A stretch of DNA of 64,000 nt from Diprion similis (taxonomy: Eukaryota; Arthropoda; Insecta; Hymenoptera; Diprionidae): NCBI RefSeq assembly GCF_021155765.1, contig NC_060105.1, positions 15,099,001 to 15,163,000 of the forward strand. Direction: 5' to 3'. The position numbers and the translations under genes were made by a program. Position 1 is the stretch's first letter, and each line of letters starts with the position of its first letter. Below, piece by piece: positions 1 through 11,175 of the stretch. The notes beneath the pieces are model-generated. The model was not told where the DNA came from. It ran no database searches and saw only the letters and a list, made by a program, of their open reading frames with translations.

Positions 1-989
1 CGTCGATGATCTACATCTTTTAGTGATGTCTCCAAATACTAAATTTAAATCGGAAACGTTCTTCCCAACTGATTTTACATTACAACTTCCATTGTTAGTT
101 TTGAATGTGGAGAAAATCATCTTGAGGTCATTACCATAAAATATTAAAAAATATCAGTTTTGAATTTTCTCAACAATGATGCACCTTTGGAAAAAATCTG
201 AAAAAATGACAAAAAATTACACAAAACCAGATGCTCACACTGTCAAAAAAAGGAGACTGTCGCTTTTCAAAAACGAGTGGAAACCAGCAATCTGAATGTT
301 CAAGAGTTTCTACAACCTGTGTATATGTTCTACAACCTTTTCATATTTTTCAAAGTGAAACTTCAAGCAAAGTGGAGTTGGAAGTCTAAAACTGGATATG
401 AGTCAGTCATTCACCAATAGAAAACAGAAGGTCACTTGCTGAATCCATTCTGAGCGGGGGCACTTTTGGCATGCTTATCAGGCTATGCGTTTTCTTATTT
501 GCAGTATAATTTTTCGTCTTGTTTTATGACTTCAATAACTATGTATCAGTGAAATGCAGAGGAAATCAATATCGCTGAACAGCCACGGACGTGTCATTCA
601 AAAACCAGAGGGATATTGTATAACCGAGTCGTCTGCAGGTGAAAGAACTGCAGCTCAAATCCTACCAAAAAAGCACGTGTCGATGGAGCAAGGCATTGCG
701 ATGATTGCAGATCAAATTGCTTTTGAAGGCTCACAAAAATTTGAATTGGCCAGTGATCATGATGACCTTAACGAAATTATTCCAAATTCATAATTACGCT
801 TGAGCAGCTCCGTAACATATAGCGATGTAGTACGACTAACAACACAAGGACAAAATCACATTAAAGGCCAAGTAATCGTATTCCTTTAAAATCACATGGA
901 GCATCAGTGAGGCCACGTCCGGTCACTGTAACAGGTTAATATAACAATCCTTATCTTTGCTACAAAAACTGACTCAAGTGTTTTTCTTC
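1..989. other. Unassigned AT-rich DNA
   Basis: No domain is recognisable here. A 79-codon open frame at 554-793 (+) has a protein-like composition (an ILPKKHVSMEQGIAM stretch). It could be an upstream exon of the broken gene that follows, but no motif supports this. Otherwise the stretch is AT-rich with short homopolymer runs. Confidence 0.3.
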
Positions 990-3677
990 TACTTATATGT
1001 TTTGATTACAAATTCACTGGTACACTTGAAGAAAATTGTAACGTCACACCGACAGTGTCTTCAGAGGAGACACTTAAGCATATTGCCCGAACCACCATTG
1101 ACAGTTTGCAGGATCTTCTTCGATAATTTGACGAGCGCCAAAAGCAATGTTTTTTGGACTTGTCAATGAAAGTCCGAAAGGACCACCGTGACGACATGCT
1201 CAAGCTTAAGGGGGGATCCTGAATTGGACGGTTCGAAAAATCGATGTTTTGGGGAATTGTTTTAGGGTTAAAAAAAAAAGCAAGTTGTAACAGGAATCTG
1301 TATTACCCTAGGCAAATATGTATACTAATGGGTCAAGTTGCCGGAACGCTGGTTTCCGACAACGAGACGGTCTCACTCGCCGAGTAGCCGTCCGAGCATT
1401 AAGTCGCTCCATTAAAACTCTTTATGGCGATGTGACATCAAAATATTCGAAAACCAAGGTGCATGTAACAATTTCTACGATAACGATCATCTCCGTATTC
1501 CATTGAATTACTACGAGACAAACACTAAACTGAGACGTCGAAACATGTGGGGAAGGTCAAATCAAACGAAGGAGAGATTAAATAATATCGCAGCATCTGG
1601 CCATTGAATGAATATCTACATCTCCATATGGCAAACTTTCAACGTATTGTATCATCGTCTGTAATTCGAATCAACGACTTGAGTTAAGTAACCAATTGTA
1701 AAACCTTAATTCATAAGCTCTTCGTTCGGCATTAATTAAAAATCTCTGGAATATAGCTTCTTCTTTTTATTCAACTTCGAGACACTAGCAGAGATTTTCT
1801 TCTTTTGTAATGCAACGTAGAGTCAAAAAATTGTAAACAATTTAAGGTATTATCCAGACAATGTAAACATGAATAGCTTCTCGGCCTGTTAGCATTTCTG
1901 TTCTGTTTCATTTTAATATGTTAGTCTGAATGGTGTGTGAATGTCTTAAATCGTCGATTCAATCAAGGAATTCCAATTGTTCAGATATCTCAGTCTATTG
2001 GAGCGACGGCTCAAATAAATGTTAAAATTGATTGGCAAGGAAGATGTTTCCCAATTTGTTTTATTTATATTCATGTTATTCCTAATTATTACTCAACTCT
2101 CATAATATTCGATTATTTTGTAAACTCAACTTGGCCTAACGGCAAATGTGACTAAACCGTTACAAAGTCTAGCGATATTTTTAGATTATTTTATTACATG
2201 TCTGAACATGAGAAAACAATTTTTTTTAAAGAAACATATTCACAGACAACCGATTTTTATGCACATTCGTGCAACTACTGTTTCCAATTGGCGGGACAGA
2301 TGGAGCTCGTAATTTTCATCTAAAATAAAAAAAAAAAACATTTTAATTGTAATATATTTTTCTTCTATATGAACCAAGAAAAACTAAAAAAATTATGAAA
2401 TTCGAATGTTTTCTCGGGTTTGAAACAGAAAATGTGCTTTTTGTGAAAAAAAAAAATCATTTCAACTTTCTAAAAAAGTTGTTAAGAATTTTTTTTCGAC
2501 AATGTTTTTAGTTCAAATAGAAAAGAAAACAATACTGAAGCTAACAAGCTTTGGTTTGTTATGATTGGTCGTCTAGTTTTTTTGCAAACACGCCCGCCAA
2601 TTTAGAAAAATCGTAAAAACGAAAACTCGAGAAAACGGGCTTTAAAGTTGTCGGTCAAGAAAAATGTTATTTTTCGGCTACTTACGGTTATAATACGCCA
2701 ATCAGCTATCCCTGCGTCATAAAGTGAACCTTCTTCTTCCTCAAAAAACTCGTTTTGATGGAGCTAACATTTAGACGATTAATCTACTTCCATCTTCCCT
2801 GCTGAACCATCGTGATTTGAGGAGCATGATTCTTTACCTATGTATACCTGCTCGATACCCCACTGCGTTCAGTGCTGTATCTTTGGAAATATTTCAAATT
2901 AGCCTATATAACTTTGTGTACACATTCTTAGATACATAAGGAATACATTTAAACAATTTAAAAAAAAATCGATTTTTTGGACCTTCTAATTCAGGATCCC
3001 CCCTTAACGAACATGCAGAGAGACGCTACCAGCATTACGAAACTGTTATCAGGTAATGCATTCCTATATAATCTCAGGTTATATTTTTCATTTCCCGATA
3101 TTATTCGCAGCTACTGTATATGAAATTGAAAGATAGCAGTACAACAGGTGTTATAGTTAAGAAAAAAAAAGAAAACTCATAAGTGAATTCCAACTTAAGA
3201 TTGTTCATTATGCCACTGCTTGCATGATAAGTGGCTTTTACAAATATATCTTTGCAGACAAATGATTAAAGCAGAGCAGAATATTGAAAGGGCGTATCCA
3301 TATGAAAAACCACCGGGATTCTCTCTTGATTCCTTGGAGGAATTTCTGGAGTTTGAAGAAGATCCTGAAAGACAACGATCTCTAGTGAGCATTATAGTGT
3401 TACTATTTCAACTGATATGTGTATTTCTTCTCGTATGGTACGTAATTTCAGTCACATTTACTGCAAATTTAAAAACGAGTGATACGGATTTCAGAAACAC
3501 CATCTTATCAACGTTGGCGGTGTCACAGTTAGAGATGCTCTCAACCAATTTCTGAAGGAAGTCATGACGGATAGCCTGACAAAAAAATTCTCTTAGACCG
3601 GAAAGTCTGTTTCAAATAAAGAGAATCTGCGACCACTCTTTGATACCTCTATCGGAAAGGTGTTTTTTGGTGTGTAA
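990..3677 (+). pseudogene. DUF4806-family gene, broken
   Basis: Four coding blocks in order look like one spliced gene: about 990-1205, 3008-3052, 3258-3384 and 3495-3677. The first two are one exon split by a transposon and read in the same phase across one TTAA copy. Donor GTAATG at 3053 and acceptor TTTGCAG ending 3257 keep phase, as do donor GTGAGC at 3385 and acceptor TTTCAG ending 3494. The last block contains LINVGGVTVRDALNQFLKEV, then a Thr-Gly-Lys stretch. This resembles the C-terminal DUF4806 domain of multi-copy insect proteins, preceded by an acidic leucine-rich helix (FSLDSLEEFLEFEEDPERQ). Breaks: an in-frame TAA before FDERQKQC (about 1121), the inserted element, and a TAG where family members usually have Trp in the FSW position (about 3593). 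The function of DUF4806 is unknown. Family assignment is from memory of the domain pattern. Confidence 0.6.
1210..3003. mobile_element. TTAA-flanked inverted-repeat DNA element, 1.8 kb
   Basis: The ends are inverted copies of GGGGGGATCCTGAATT (1210-1225 and 2988-3003), and imperfect similarity continues inward through an ATCGATTTTTT block. TTAA stands directly outside both ends (1206-1209 and 3004-3007), the target duplication typical of piggyBac- and Kolobok-type elements. No transposase frame is visible inside, so it is non-autonomous. It interrupts an exon of the DUF4806-like gene. Confidence 0.75.
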
Positions 3678-3815
3678 GACTAAGATTATCGTTATTGACT
3701 AATAATAATACAATACCTATATGAAGTGCAAGGTTTTCGATGATTGTCTACGCAGATGCCTTACGTGAGTGTGGAACGATACCGCAACCACATGAGCGGA
3801 CAGAATTGGCGAGAC

Positions 3816-4091
3816 TGTTAAAATAAATAGCCGATTAAGTTTTCAAATAGGAGGTTGAAATTTTCCCACTTTCGAAATTTCAATCCTGTCAAAGCGACAT
3901 CTGATCTAAGGCTCCCTCTTTTTCCGCCCAAGCTACCTTTTACTTACTTCCTCAGTACGTTCTCCGAAAAAATTAACGTTAGCCAAATAAGAGAAAAATG
4001 TGTTACCAAATAAAGAATAAACATAAACGTGCATCCAAACAAATACAGAAAAATCAACTTCAACCATTCCCAAATCTACAATATTATAACA
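3816..4091 (+). repeat. Copia 5' LTR
   Basis: 276 bp, TG...CA ends, partner of 7779-8053. It carries an AATAAAGAATAAAC stretch near its 3' part that could act as the polyadenylation region. Confidence 0.93.
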
Positions 4092-4106
4092 GGTTATGGG
4101 CCCAGT
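4092..4106 (+). other. Copia primer binding site
   Basis: GGTTATGGGCCCAGT directly abuts the LTR end. This matches the internal initiator-tRNA-Met half-tRNA primer type used by many copia elements. The same 14-mer adjoins the LTR of the second copia unit (38496-38509, minus). Confidence 0.75.
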
Positions 4107-4227
4107 TATCGCGGATGACAAAGATAAAAGTGGATTTGTTCTACGAAGCAAGGTTAGAAAAACGGCGTGTAACACACCGGTCGGCGAAGTTCTATTTCGT
4201 TAGAGAGATTCGGGTCACGGTATAAAC

Positions 4228-4722
4228 ATGGATAAAGTGTATATCAACGCGGGTGTTAGACTCGAGGGAAGCAATAACTGGAGCGTGTGGAAGTTCCAGA
4301 CCAAAGTTATTCTGCAAGCTATGGGCTTATTCGGCGTGGTCGAGGGAAGCGTACCGAGGCCGGCGCTAGGTGCAGAAGGATATGAAGACTGGATATCGAA
4401 GGACGGTAAGGCGCGAGGAATAATAGTAATACACCTGCATAAAAAAGTCAGGGTTCACGTAATAACCACAAACTCATCCCAGGAAATGTGGAATAAGCTA
4501 GTGTCCGTTTACGAGAGAAAATCGACGACAACCCTCCACCTGGAACAACAGAAATTTTTCTCCCTCAAATGCGAAGGCGACGATATATCAGTTTTATTCG
4601 CAAAATTAGAGGAAATACGATCTAAAATAGCCCAAATGGGAGAACAAATTTCAGAGCGAATGATTATGACCAAGGTGTTGACGTCGCTGCCAGAAAAGTA
4701 CAAACCTTTCGTTGCAGTGTGA
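4228..4722 (+). pseudogene. Copia Gag fragment
   Basis: 164 codons beginning about 135 bp after the 5' LTR. The N-terminal motif (LEGSNNWSVWKFQTKVILQA) and the later FFSLKCEGDDISVLFAKLEEI region match the UBN2-type Gag of copia elements, which packages element RNA in virus-like particles. It ends at a TGA. The sequence after it no longer encodes a readable zinc knuckle, so Gag is truncated compared with a normal copia Gag-Pol fusion. Confidence 0.8.
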
Positions 4723-4859
4723 TAGTCAGTACCGCTACAAAACCAAAGTATGGATGAGCTAATAGCCAGGCTGTTGGTAGAAGAGGAGCGGTTTTACATT
4801 TTCAGCGGTTCGTATTTTCAGTACGAAGCGTAACCGATAGAGGATACCAGGTAACATTT

Positions 4860-7640
4860 AACAGTGAAAAGTGTAATATTGTCAAATTCAGTCAAGTTGC
4901 AGCCATAGGTTATCAAAATCAAAAGTTATATATCATGTGTTTTGACAATAGCGAAAGTGCAGCAGTGGGCTACGCCAAAGAAAATTTATCAACATGGCAT
5001 GAACGCTTAGTTCATCAGAACATTAAACATGTAAAACAAGTATTAGACAATTTAGATATTTCCTATAACTTAGATGACGGTCGATGCAACGGTTGCGTAA
5101 AGGGCAAAGTGCATAGAACACCATTTCATGAAAGTAAATCTGTAACATCGCATACTTGTGAACTTATACATATGGACGTCTGTGGACCAATGGAGGTTGA
5201 ATCGCTCGGGGGCGTCGATATTTTTTACAAATTAAAGACGATTACTCAAGTTACAGGTACATTTACTTCATGAAACAGAAGTCCGAAGTAGCAGGCAACA
5301 TAAAACGCTATCTCAGCATGGCGGAGCGAGAAACTGGAAATAGGGTGAAGACAATCCGAACGGACAATGGAACGGAGTTCGTCAACAAGGAGCTGAAACA
5401 GGCATTCGAGGAAAAAGGAATAAGACGACGGTAGCGTATACCCCGGAACAAAATGGTAAGAGTGAACGTGAAAATCGAACGGTAGTCGAAGCCGCAAGGT
5501 CGATGCTAATGGCCAACAACCTCGATAAAAACTTATGGACCGAAGCAGTAAACACGGCAGCCTATGTATTGAACCGAACAGGTCCAACAAAAATACCAGG
5601 AATAACTCCTCATAAACTGTGGTTCAACAAAGATTATGACCTAACTAATTTAAAGATTTTTGGCTGCAAGGTAGACGTCTGGATACCAGCTCAAAAAAGG
5701 CTGAAGTGGGACACAAAAAGCGTCGAAGGTCTGTTCGTCGAATACGGTGAAAATACAAAGGGGTACAGGGTGTACTACCCCGACAAGGGTATTGTAGACA
5801 TCAGACGAGATGTAACTTTTGGCCAAATTTCAAACAAGAACCGGTTATACTGCTAGATCATCTGGACGAGACTGAACAAGCAGAAAATTCAAAGGAACGT
5901 AGAGAAGAAGAAAAGATGACGAATCAGATCACCAATCGGGAAGCAGCATTTTTGAAGAGTGTCAAGAAGTGTTGAGTGGAAATAGTTCGAGTGAATCTGA
6001 AAGAGATCTAAATAAAACTATAATACGTGAGCCGGGCTAGCGTAAAATTAAAAAACCTAAAAGATGCTGTGATTATGAAACGAGTTTTATAAGTGTATTA
6101 AACGAACCACTTACATACGAGCAAGCAATTAGTAGCATCCACTCCAAAAAGTGGAAAGAAGCAATGAACTCGGAATTAAGAGCCTTGCAAAAAAATAAAA
6201 CTTGGACTGTGGTACCTAGCCCTGTAGAACATAAGATTATAGATAGTAAGTGGATTTATAAAATAAAAGAAGACAATGAGGAAAACCCGTCGATATTTAA
6301 AGCGCGTTTGGTAGCCAGAGGCTTCCAACAAAATGAATCTTTTGAAACATACGAAGTGTATGCGCCAGTTGCAAAAATAACTACTGTTAGAATAATGTTA
6401 GCTATAGCGACTCGCTTAAGTTTGCCAGTACATCACATGAATGTAAAAAGCGCCTTCCTGTGTGGTGAAATACACGAAGAAGTATATATGCGACTACCCC
6501 AAAATATAGAGAACGAACGAAACACAGTCGGAAGATTAAATAAATCTATTTATGGCTTAAAGAAGTCACCAAAGTATTGGAACTCTAAGTTTGATGAAGT
6601 CATTACAAAAAGAGGTTTCCTCCGTTCTCAAAATGATTACTGTCTTTATACAAAATGTAATCACAACTCAAAGATATATTTACTATTGTTCGTCGACAAT
6701 TATTCTCATTTTTGGTACAAAGGAAGATGAAGTTCATGGATTAAAGAAATATTTGACAAATATATTCGAAATGAGCGATCTAGGTTTTGTGTCGAACTAT
6801 CTAGGGATTCGGATTATACAAAACCCTCAAGAGGGCATTACCAAATTGACCCAGGAAACTTATCTGAAACAGGTCTTGAACAAATTTGACATGCAGGATT
6901 GCAAACCAATGGCGACCCCGACGGAAAACAAATTTCATCTTACTAAATCAGAAACAAGCGATCAAATGTTAGAAACAACATGTCGACAAATTATAGGTTG
7001 CCTCATGTATGCTGTACTCGGAACGAGACCAGACCTGTGCGCTAGTGTATCGTATTTAAGCAGATATCAAAGCTATGCAAACAAAGACTTGTGTACAGCA
7101 CTCAAACGAGTACTTAGATATGTAAAACAAACGCTAGATATAAAACTAATTTATATACGGAACACAGAATCTGAAATGCTACGTGGTTCCGTAGAGTCAG
7201 ACTGGGGAAGTGACTTGATCGATAGGAAGTCGACCTCAGGATTTGTATTGTAAATGTAAAGTTATTCGATTGCACAATTGCTTGGTCGTCACGCAAACAG
7301 CAAACAGTTAGTTTATCCTCGACGGAGGCGGCATGTATAGCATTGAGTTCAGCCTCTACCGAAGCATGCTGGCTCTCAAATATAATGAAAGATTTCAAGG
7401 TAAATTGCAAAACACCAATAATTGTATGCGTAGACTTCCAAGCGACTATTTGTCTGGGGAATAACCCCGAAAATAACAAAAGAATTAATCGATATCAAGT
7501 TCAACTTCATTGAACAAAAAATTTAAGAAGGTATTATCGCCTTGAAATATGTCAGGTCAGAGGATCAAACAGCCGACCTCTTTACCAAGCCACTGCCAAA
7601 AATAAAATTTGCTAAGTTTGTAAAAGATTTAAATTTATGT
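4860..7640 (+). pseudogene. Copia Pol remains: integrase, RT, RNase H
   Basis: Pieces follow in order over several frames. The integrase zinc region (TWHERLVHQNIKHVKQ, then CNGCVKGKVHRTPF) lies near 4995-5125. The first core Asp (HMDVCGPME) is near 5170, the second (RTDNGTEFVNKEL) near 5358, and SERENRTVVEAARSML follows near 5460. The copia RT start (WIYKIKEDNEENPSIFKARL) is near 6250, HHMNVKSAFLCGE near 6430 and FVDNYSHF near 6690. RNase H-like sequence ends about 7640. The first RT Asp block reads MNVK, where family members have MDVK, and the YVDD box reads FVDN. At least three frameshifts or stops separate the blocks, so the protein is dead. Confidence 0.88.
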
Positions 7641-7778
7641 TGAAGAACACAATATGTTACCCATATTTTTTTTTGTGTTCTCAGATTAAGAGGGTGCAAT
7701 ATAAGTGTGTATATAAAAGACAAAAAAAAGGGGGGAAAGAGACTCAAACTGAGTTAGAAACGCTTTATCGAGGGGGTG

Positions 7779-8053
7779 TGTTAAAATAAATAGCCGATTA
7801 AGTTTTCAAATAGGAGGTTGAAATTTTCCCGTTTTCTAAATTTCAATCCTGTCAAAGCGATATCTGATCTAAGGCTCCCTCTTCTTCCACCCAAGCTACC
7901 TTTTACTTCCTTTCTCAGTGCGTTCTCCAAAAGATTAGCGTTAGCCAAATAAGAGATAAATATGTTACCAAATAAAGAATAAACATAAACGTGCACCCAA
8001 AGAAATATAGAAAAATCAACTTCAACCATTCCCAAATCCACAATATTATAACA
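7779..8053 (+). repeat. Copia 3' LTR
   Basis: 275 bp, same ends as 3816-4091. It is preceded by a purine-rich AAAAAAAGGGGGGAAAG block and AGGGGG, suitable as the polypurine tract. Confidence 0.93.
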
Positions 8054-8257
8054 GAGACTAATGCAAGAGGCAATTTGGGGTGCAAAACAAAGACTGCGGG
8101 ATGCAAAACGACGTGCAGATCGTCCTGTCAGCGTGGAGGGTCGCGGACAAAAATATCTGGCTGAAACGGCTGATCGTTATTAGCTTGAACATCCTGGACA
8201 CTGCAGAATAAAAGACCCGCAACGTGTGTAGCCCAGTTCCTACGCGCATTCAACGTA

Positions 8258-9176
8258 CATAGCTACAGGGCTTATAGTGCATGACTTTTCTCACTTATAG
8301 TTTCTTTTTTTTTAACTCCCGAGCAAAATTTGCAAATTCGGTTAATCGATTAATCCCAAATTCTCCCTCTCCCTCTCCCTCTCCCTCTCCCTCTCCCTCT
8401 CCCTCTCCCTCTCCCTCTCCCTCTCCCTCTCCCTCTCCCTCTCCCTCTCCCTCTCCCTCTCCCTCTCCCTCTCCCTCTCCCTCTCCCTCTCCCTCTCCCT
8501 CTCCCTCTCCCTCTCCCTCTCCCTCTCCCTCTCCCTCTCCCTCTCCCTCTCCCTCTCCCTCTCCCTCTCCCTCTCCCTCTCCCTCTCCCTCTCCCTCTCC
8601 CTCTCCCTCTCCCTCTCCCTCTCCCTCTCCCTCTCCCTCTCCCTCTCCCTCTCCCTCTCCCTCTCCCTCTCCCTCTCCCTCTCCCTCTCCCTCTCCCTCT
8701 CCCTCTCCCTCTCCCTCTCCCTCTCCCTCTCCCTCTCCCTCTCCCTCTCCCTCTCCCTCTCCCTCTCCCACTCCCTGTCCCTCCTTCTCTTCTTTTCCCT
8801 CTCCCTCTTCCTCTTCCTCTCCCACTCTAACCCCCTGTCCATCTCCTTCTCCCTCTTTCTCTTCCTTTGCCTCTCCCTTTCCCCGGAGCCGAAAACCCCA
8901 ACTTTTGCAGTATGGCAAAAAATGATCTGTACTTACATGCACACGCACAACTTTTCCACATTCGGCCATATCAGTTTTCCAAAATCTTACAATCCCACCC
9001 TACTGGACAGACACGTAGGTGTGAACCATATACTCTGAAATTACATCTATAACTTTTCCCGAATACGTTACTTTGTAATCTCTTTTTTGTCACTAGATGG
9101 TTACTTTTCACATATTTGTAGTCATTTTTGTCACTTTTTTTTAACCAAGTAGACTGCTATAAGCCCTGTAGCTATG
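8258..9176. mobile_element. TA-flanked inverted-repeat element carrying a hexamer array
   Basis: CATAGCTACAGGGCTTATAG at 8258-8277 recurs as its exact reverse complement at 9157-9176. TA stands outside both ends, as left by Tc1/mariner-type transposition. There is no transposase inside. The element consists of a long CCCTCT array and about 400 bp of other sequence. Confidence 0.7.
8363..8769. repeat. (CCCTCT)n microsatellite, about 68 units
   Basis: The array is nearly perfect for about 407 bp, then decays into imperfect CCCTCT/CTTCCTCT variants to about 8885. The 6-bp period contains no stop codon in any of the six frames, so long Ser-Pro, Arg-Glu and Gly-Glu dipeptide frames appear on both strands. 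They are a by-product of the repeat, not genes. Confidence 0.97.
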
Positions 9177-9191
9177 TATTTTGTTTGTTTG

Positions 9192-9219
9192 ACCGTTGAC
9201 TGAAGCGTCAGTCAACGGT
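9192..9219. repeat. Short perfect hairpin with TTGACTGA arms
   Basis: ACCGTTGACTGA, then AGCG, then the reverse complement TCAGTCAACGGT. The same arm sequence recurs at 16645-16656, 29935-29962 and 49125-49140. Confidence 0.7.
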
Positions 9220-9633
9220 TTGACTAAGAAATATCTTAGTACATATAACTGTGATTTTTTTTCATGTTTATGCTTAAGTATAGTATTTATAATTGGTACT
9301 GCAGCTGTGATATCCACCAGTGATATGTGACTACATATATTCTGTACAATTAGGTGAGATGAGTGCCGTAGTTATTCACCCTGTCCCAATTATCGACCTT
9401 TTTTGGTTGTATATGTTTATTGATTCTTAGTTCTAAAATAATCAAAAAATTAATTGGTCGTGTCTAATCTTCTACCAATTGGTTTTAGTTGTTGAGAAAT
9501 TCGCACTTCGTGAGGTCAATTTATAATTTTTGAAAATTAAAGATTCAACAATTGGGTCTAAAACGGGTCAATAACTGGTACACTTACCTTACCTATATCA
9601 ACAAATGCGGCATGTTTATACTAATATAGTTAA

Positions 9634-9901
9634 TAAAATAGTTAATAATTGGATATTGTGAGACCTTTTGGTATTCGGTATGCATTCAAGTCTTCTGACA
9701 TTTTTATCACGTATTCATTTTTATTTTTTGACTTTAAATACTTCATTTTTAGCTACTATTCTACTCATAAAATAGCTAATGATTAGATACTCTCAACCCT
9801 TTTGGTATCGGGTATACATTTGAATCTTCTAATATTTTTATGAAGTATTAATTTTTATTTTTTGACGTCAAATACTTCATTATTAGCTACTATTCTACTG
9901 A
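9634..9901. repeat. 134-bp tandem duplication
   Basis: Two diverged copies (about 9634-9767 and 9768-9901) share TAAAATAG, a TTTTGGTATCGGGTAT-like block, TTATTTTTTGAC and TAGCTACTATTCTACT in the same order and spacing. No coding capacity is seen. The surrounding 9220-10100 is AT-rich and otherwise featureless. Confidence 0.75.
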
Positions 9902-10104
9902 ATTGATATGAGTTTATCAATACCATTATAAACTGTCATTAATAATAAGTTTAAGATACAACGTATAAAAATGTCACTAAAGATATATTTATATTAAGTG
10001 TAGAAAGGTATCAGAGTCTTGTTATAGACATAGATGTGTAAGTCGGTGTTCTCTGGTCCATTTTTTCTCTACGAGCGATATATATACTTTTATTTATAAA
10101 CTAC

Positions 10105-10154
10105 TAGGGGCTCCGCCCCTGCGCGCCTCGATGTTCGGCGCTTCGCGCCTCACT
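10105..10154. repeat. Two adjacent GC hairpins
   Basis: GGGGCTCCGCCCC and GGCGCTTCGCGCC, each a 5-bp stem with a 3-nt loop, lie about 18 bp apart in otherwise AT-rich DNA. Such pairs are often seen near ends of repetitive elements. No partner copy was found in the window. Confidence 0.5.
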
Positions 10155-10247
10155 ATTTCCTTATACATTGTCTATTAAACAGGTGAATTCATTTATGCTG
10201 ATTTGATCACATTTGATTAATTTTCTTTTTTTCCGCAATCTAAGCTT

Positions 10248-11175
10248 CTATTCGTTGGTTTGAAATTGGTGTTCCTTCTCGATTGATATCGATCTATCTC
10301 CTTGACTTGATATTTCTTCACTCTCCTCGAGTTCTGCTTCATTACTTATGCTGACATGTTTGCCAGTATGATTGGTTGGCCGTCCTCTTGATTTATTTTC
10401 CAAATCAATAATCACAATCGATTCTTCTAATTCTTCTACACCCTTCGCTGAATTATTGTGGCTACCACTCACCATTACTGAATTATTTTTGCTACCGCTC
10501 TGCCTGTTATTCTCCAAAATCACCTTATTTATATTACTTTTTTCTCTATATTCGTGTTGCTGTTCACTCCGCGAAACACCTCTTTCTCTTGTGGTCACCA
10601 TAGATCCTGGTCGTCCTCTTGCCTGGTTATACGAATATTTGTTTGATATTATTCTATGGCTTATTTGGTTATTCGCACTTATAATGTTATTTTCCTTTTT
10701 CTTTTGTGATCTGATACGTCCGACCATCCATCGTCTCCATCGCCTTGTTTGCTGATTGAAACTCCTCCTTTCTCCATTGCCAACGTAAATCCTGGTTGTC
10801 CTTTTGACTGTTTGGTGATATATTTATATTTACTATCATTTGCTTGTTACTTTTGATACATATTAGTCACTATCTGAATTTTATTTTGGTTCTGCAAGAC
10901 ATCAAAGTGTCCACTGTCTCCGTCGCCGGTGAAGAGTAGCGAGAATTGTTTTTGATCTTGGGATCTGATTTGGTGTGGATGAATTTGTTCTCCGCGATAC
11001 ACAATTAAACATATCTTAAAAATGTCCGCAGCTGCAGCTGATTCTGCTTCTCCCCCGTAAATTCCATTTTTATTCATGTGTGATTTGTAATCACCAGGTG
11101 ACCTAATAACGGCACCGTTTGACTCATTACCTGTAATAAAACCCGCAAATGTAGACCAATTATCAGCTATATTTT
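10248..11175 (-). pseudogene. OTU-like protease relic with RGRP motifs
   Basis: Read on the minus strand, the open stretch from about 11175 to 10847 includes SPGDYKSHMNKNGIYGGEAE and then SLLFTGDGDSGHFDVLQ. This matches the second half of OTU-type cysteine proteases: the GxWGGExE-like helix start and the catalytic His in a GHFDV motif. The half with the catalytic Cys is not visible; an in-frame stop lies just upstream. After a break, a 159-codon frame (10727-10248) holds two RGRP cores (QARGRPGS, KSRGRPTN), which resemble AT-hooks. A third, diverged GQPG unit lies in another frame near 10790. OTU domains occur in some transposons and viruses as well as host deubiquitinases. The broken frames and setting suggest a mobile-element protein, but the parent family is unknown. 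Confidence 0.5.

Larger units (their letters stand above)
3816..8053 (+). mobile_element. Ty1/copia LTR retrotransposon, degenerate
   Basis: Two direct LTRs (3816-4091, 7779-8053) begin TGTTAAAATAAATAGCC and end ATTATAACA. They differ at roughly 20 sites by eye (about 7%). The 5-bp target duplication GAGAC is present on both sides (3811-3815, 8054-8058). A primer binding site follows the left LTR and purine-rich DNA precedes the right one. Gene order is gag, integrase, RT, RNase H, as in copia elements. The coding region has several stops and frameshifts, so the copy cannot move by itself. Confidence 0.95.
3740..8183 (+). other. Short open frame split by the copia insertion
   Basis: An ATG at 3740 opens a frame that runs to the copia insertion point at 3815. 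Counting the 5-bp target repeat once, it continues in phase from 8059 to a TAG at 8181-8183, giving 66 codons rich in Arg, Glu and Ala (RLRDAKRRADRP in the second part). No domain is recognised. A second frame starting at 3755 (PYVSVERYRNHMSGQNWRD) is equally plausible, so this may be chance. It may instead be an exon or an older repeat that was the insertion target. Confidence 0.2.

Noticed and set aside
8281..8969. Long open frames on both strands encoding Ser-Pro, Gly-Glu and Arg-Glu dipeptide repeats
   Set aside because: They are translations of the stop-free CCCTCT array, not genes.
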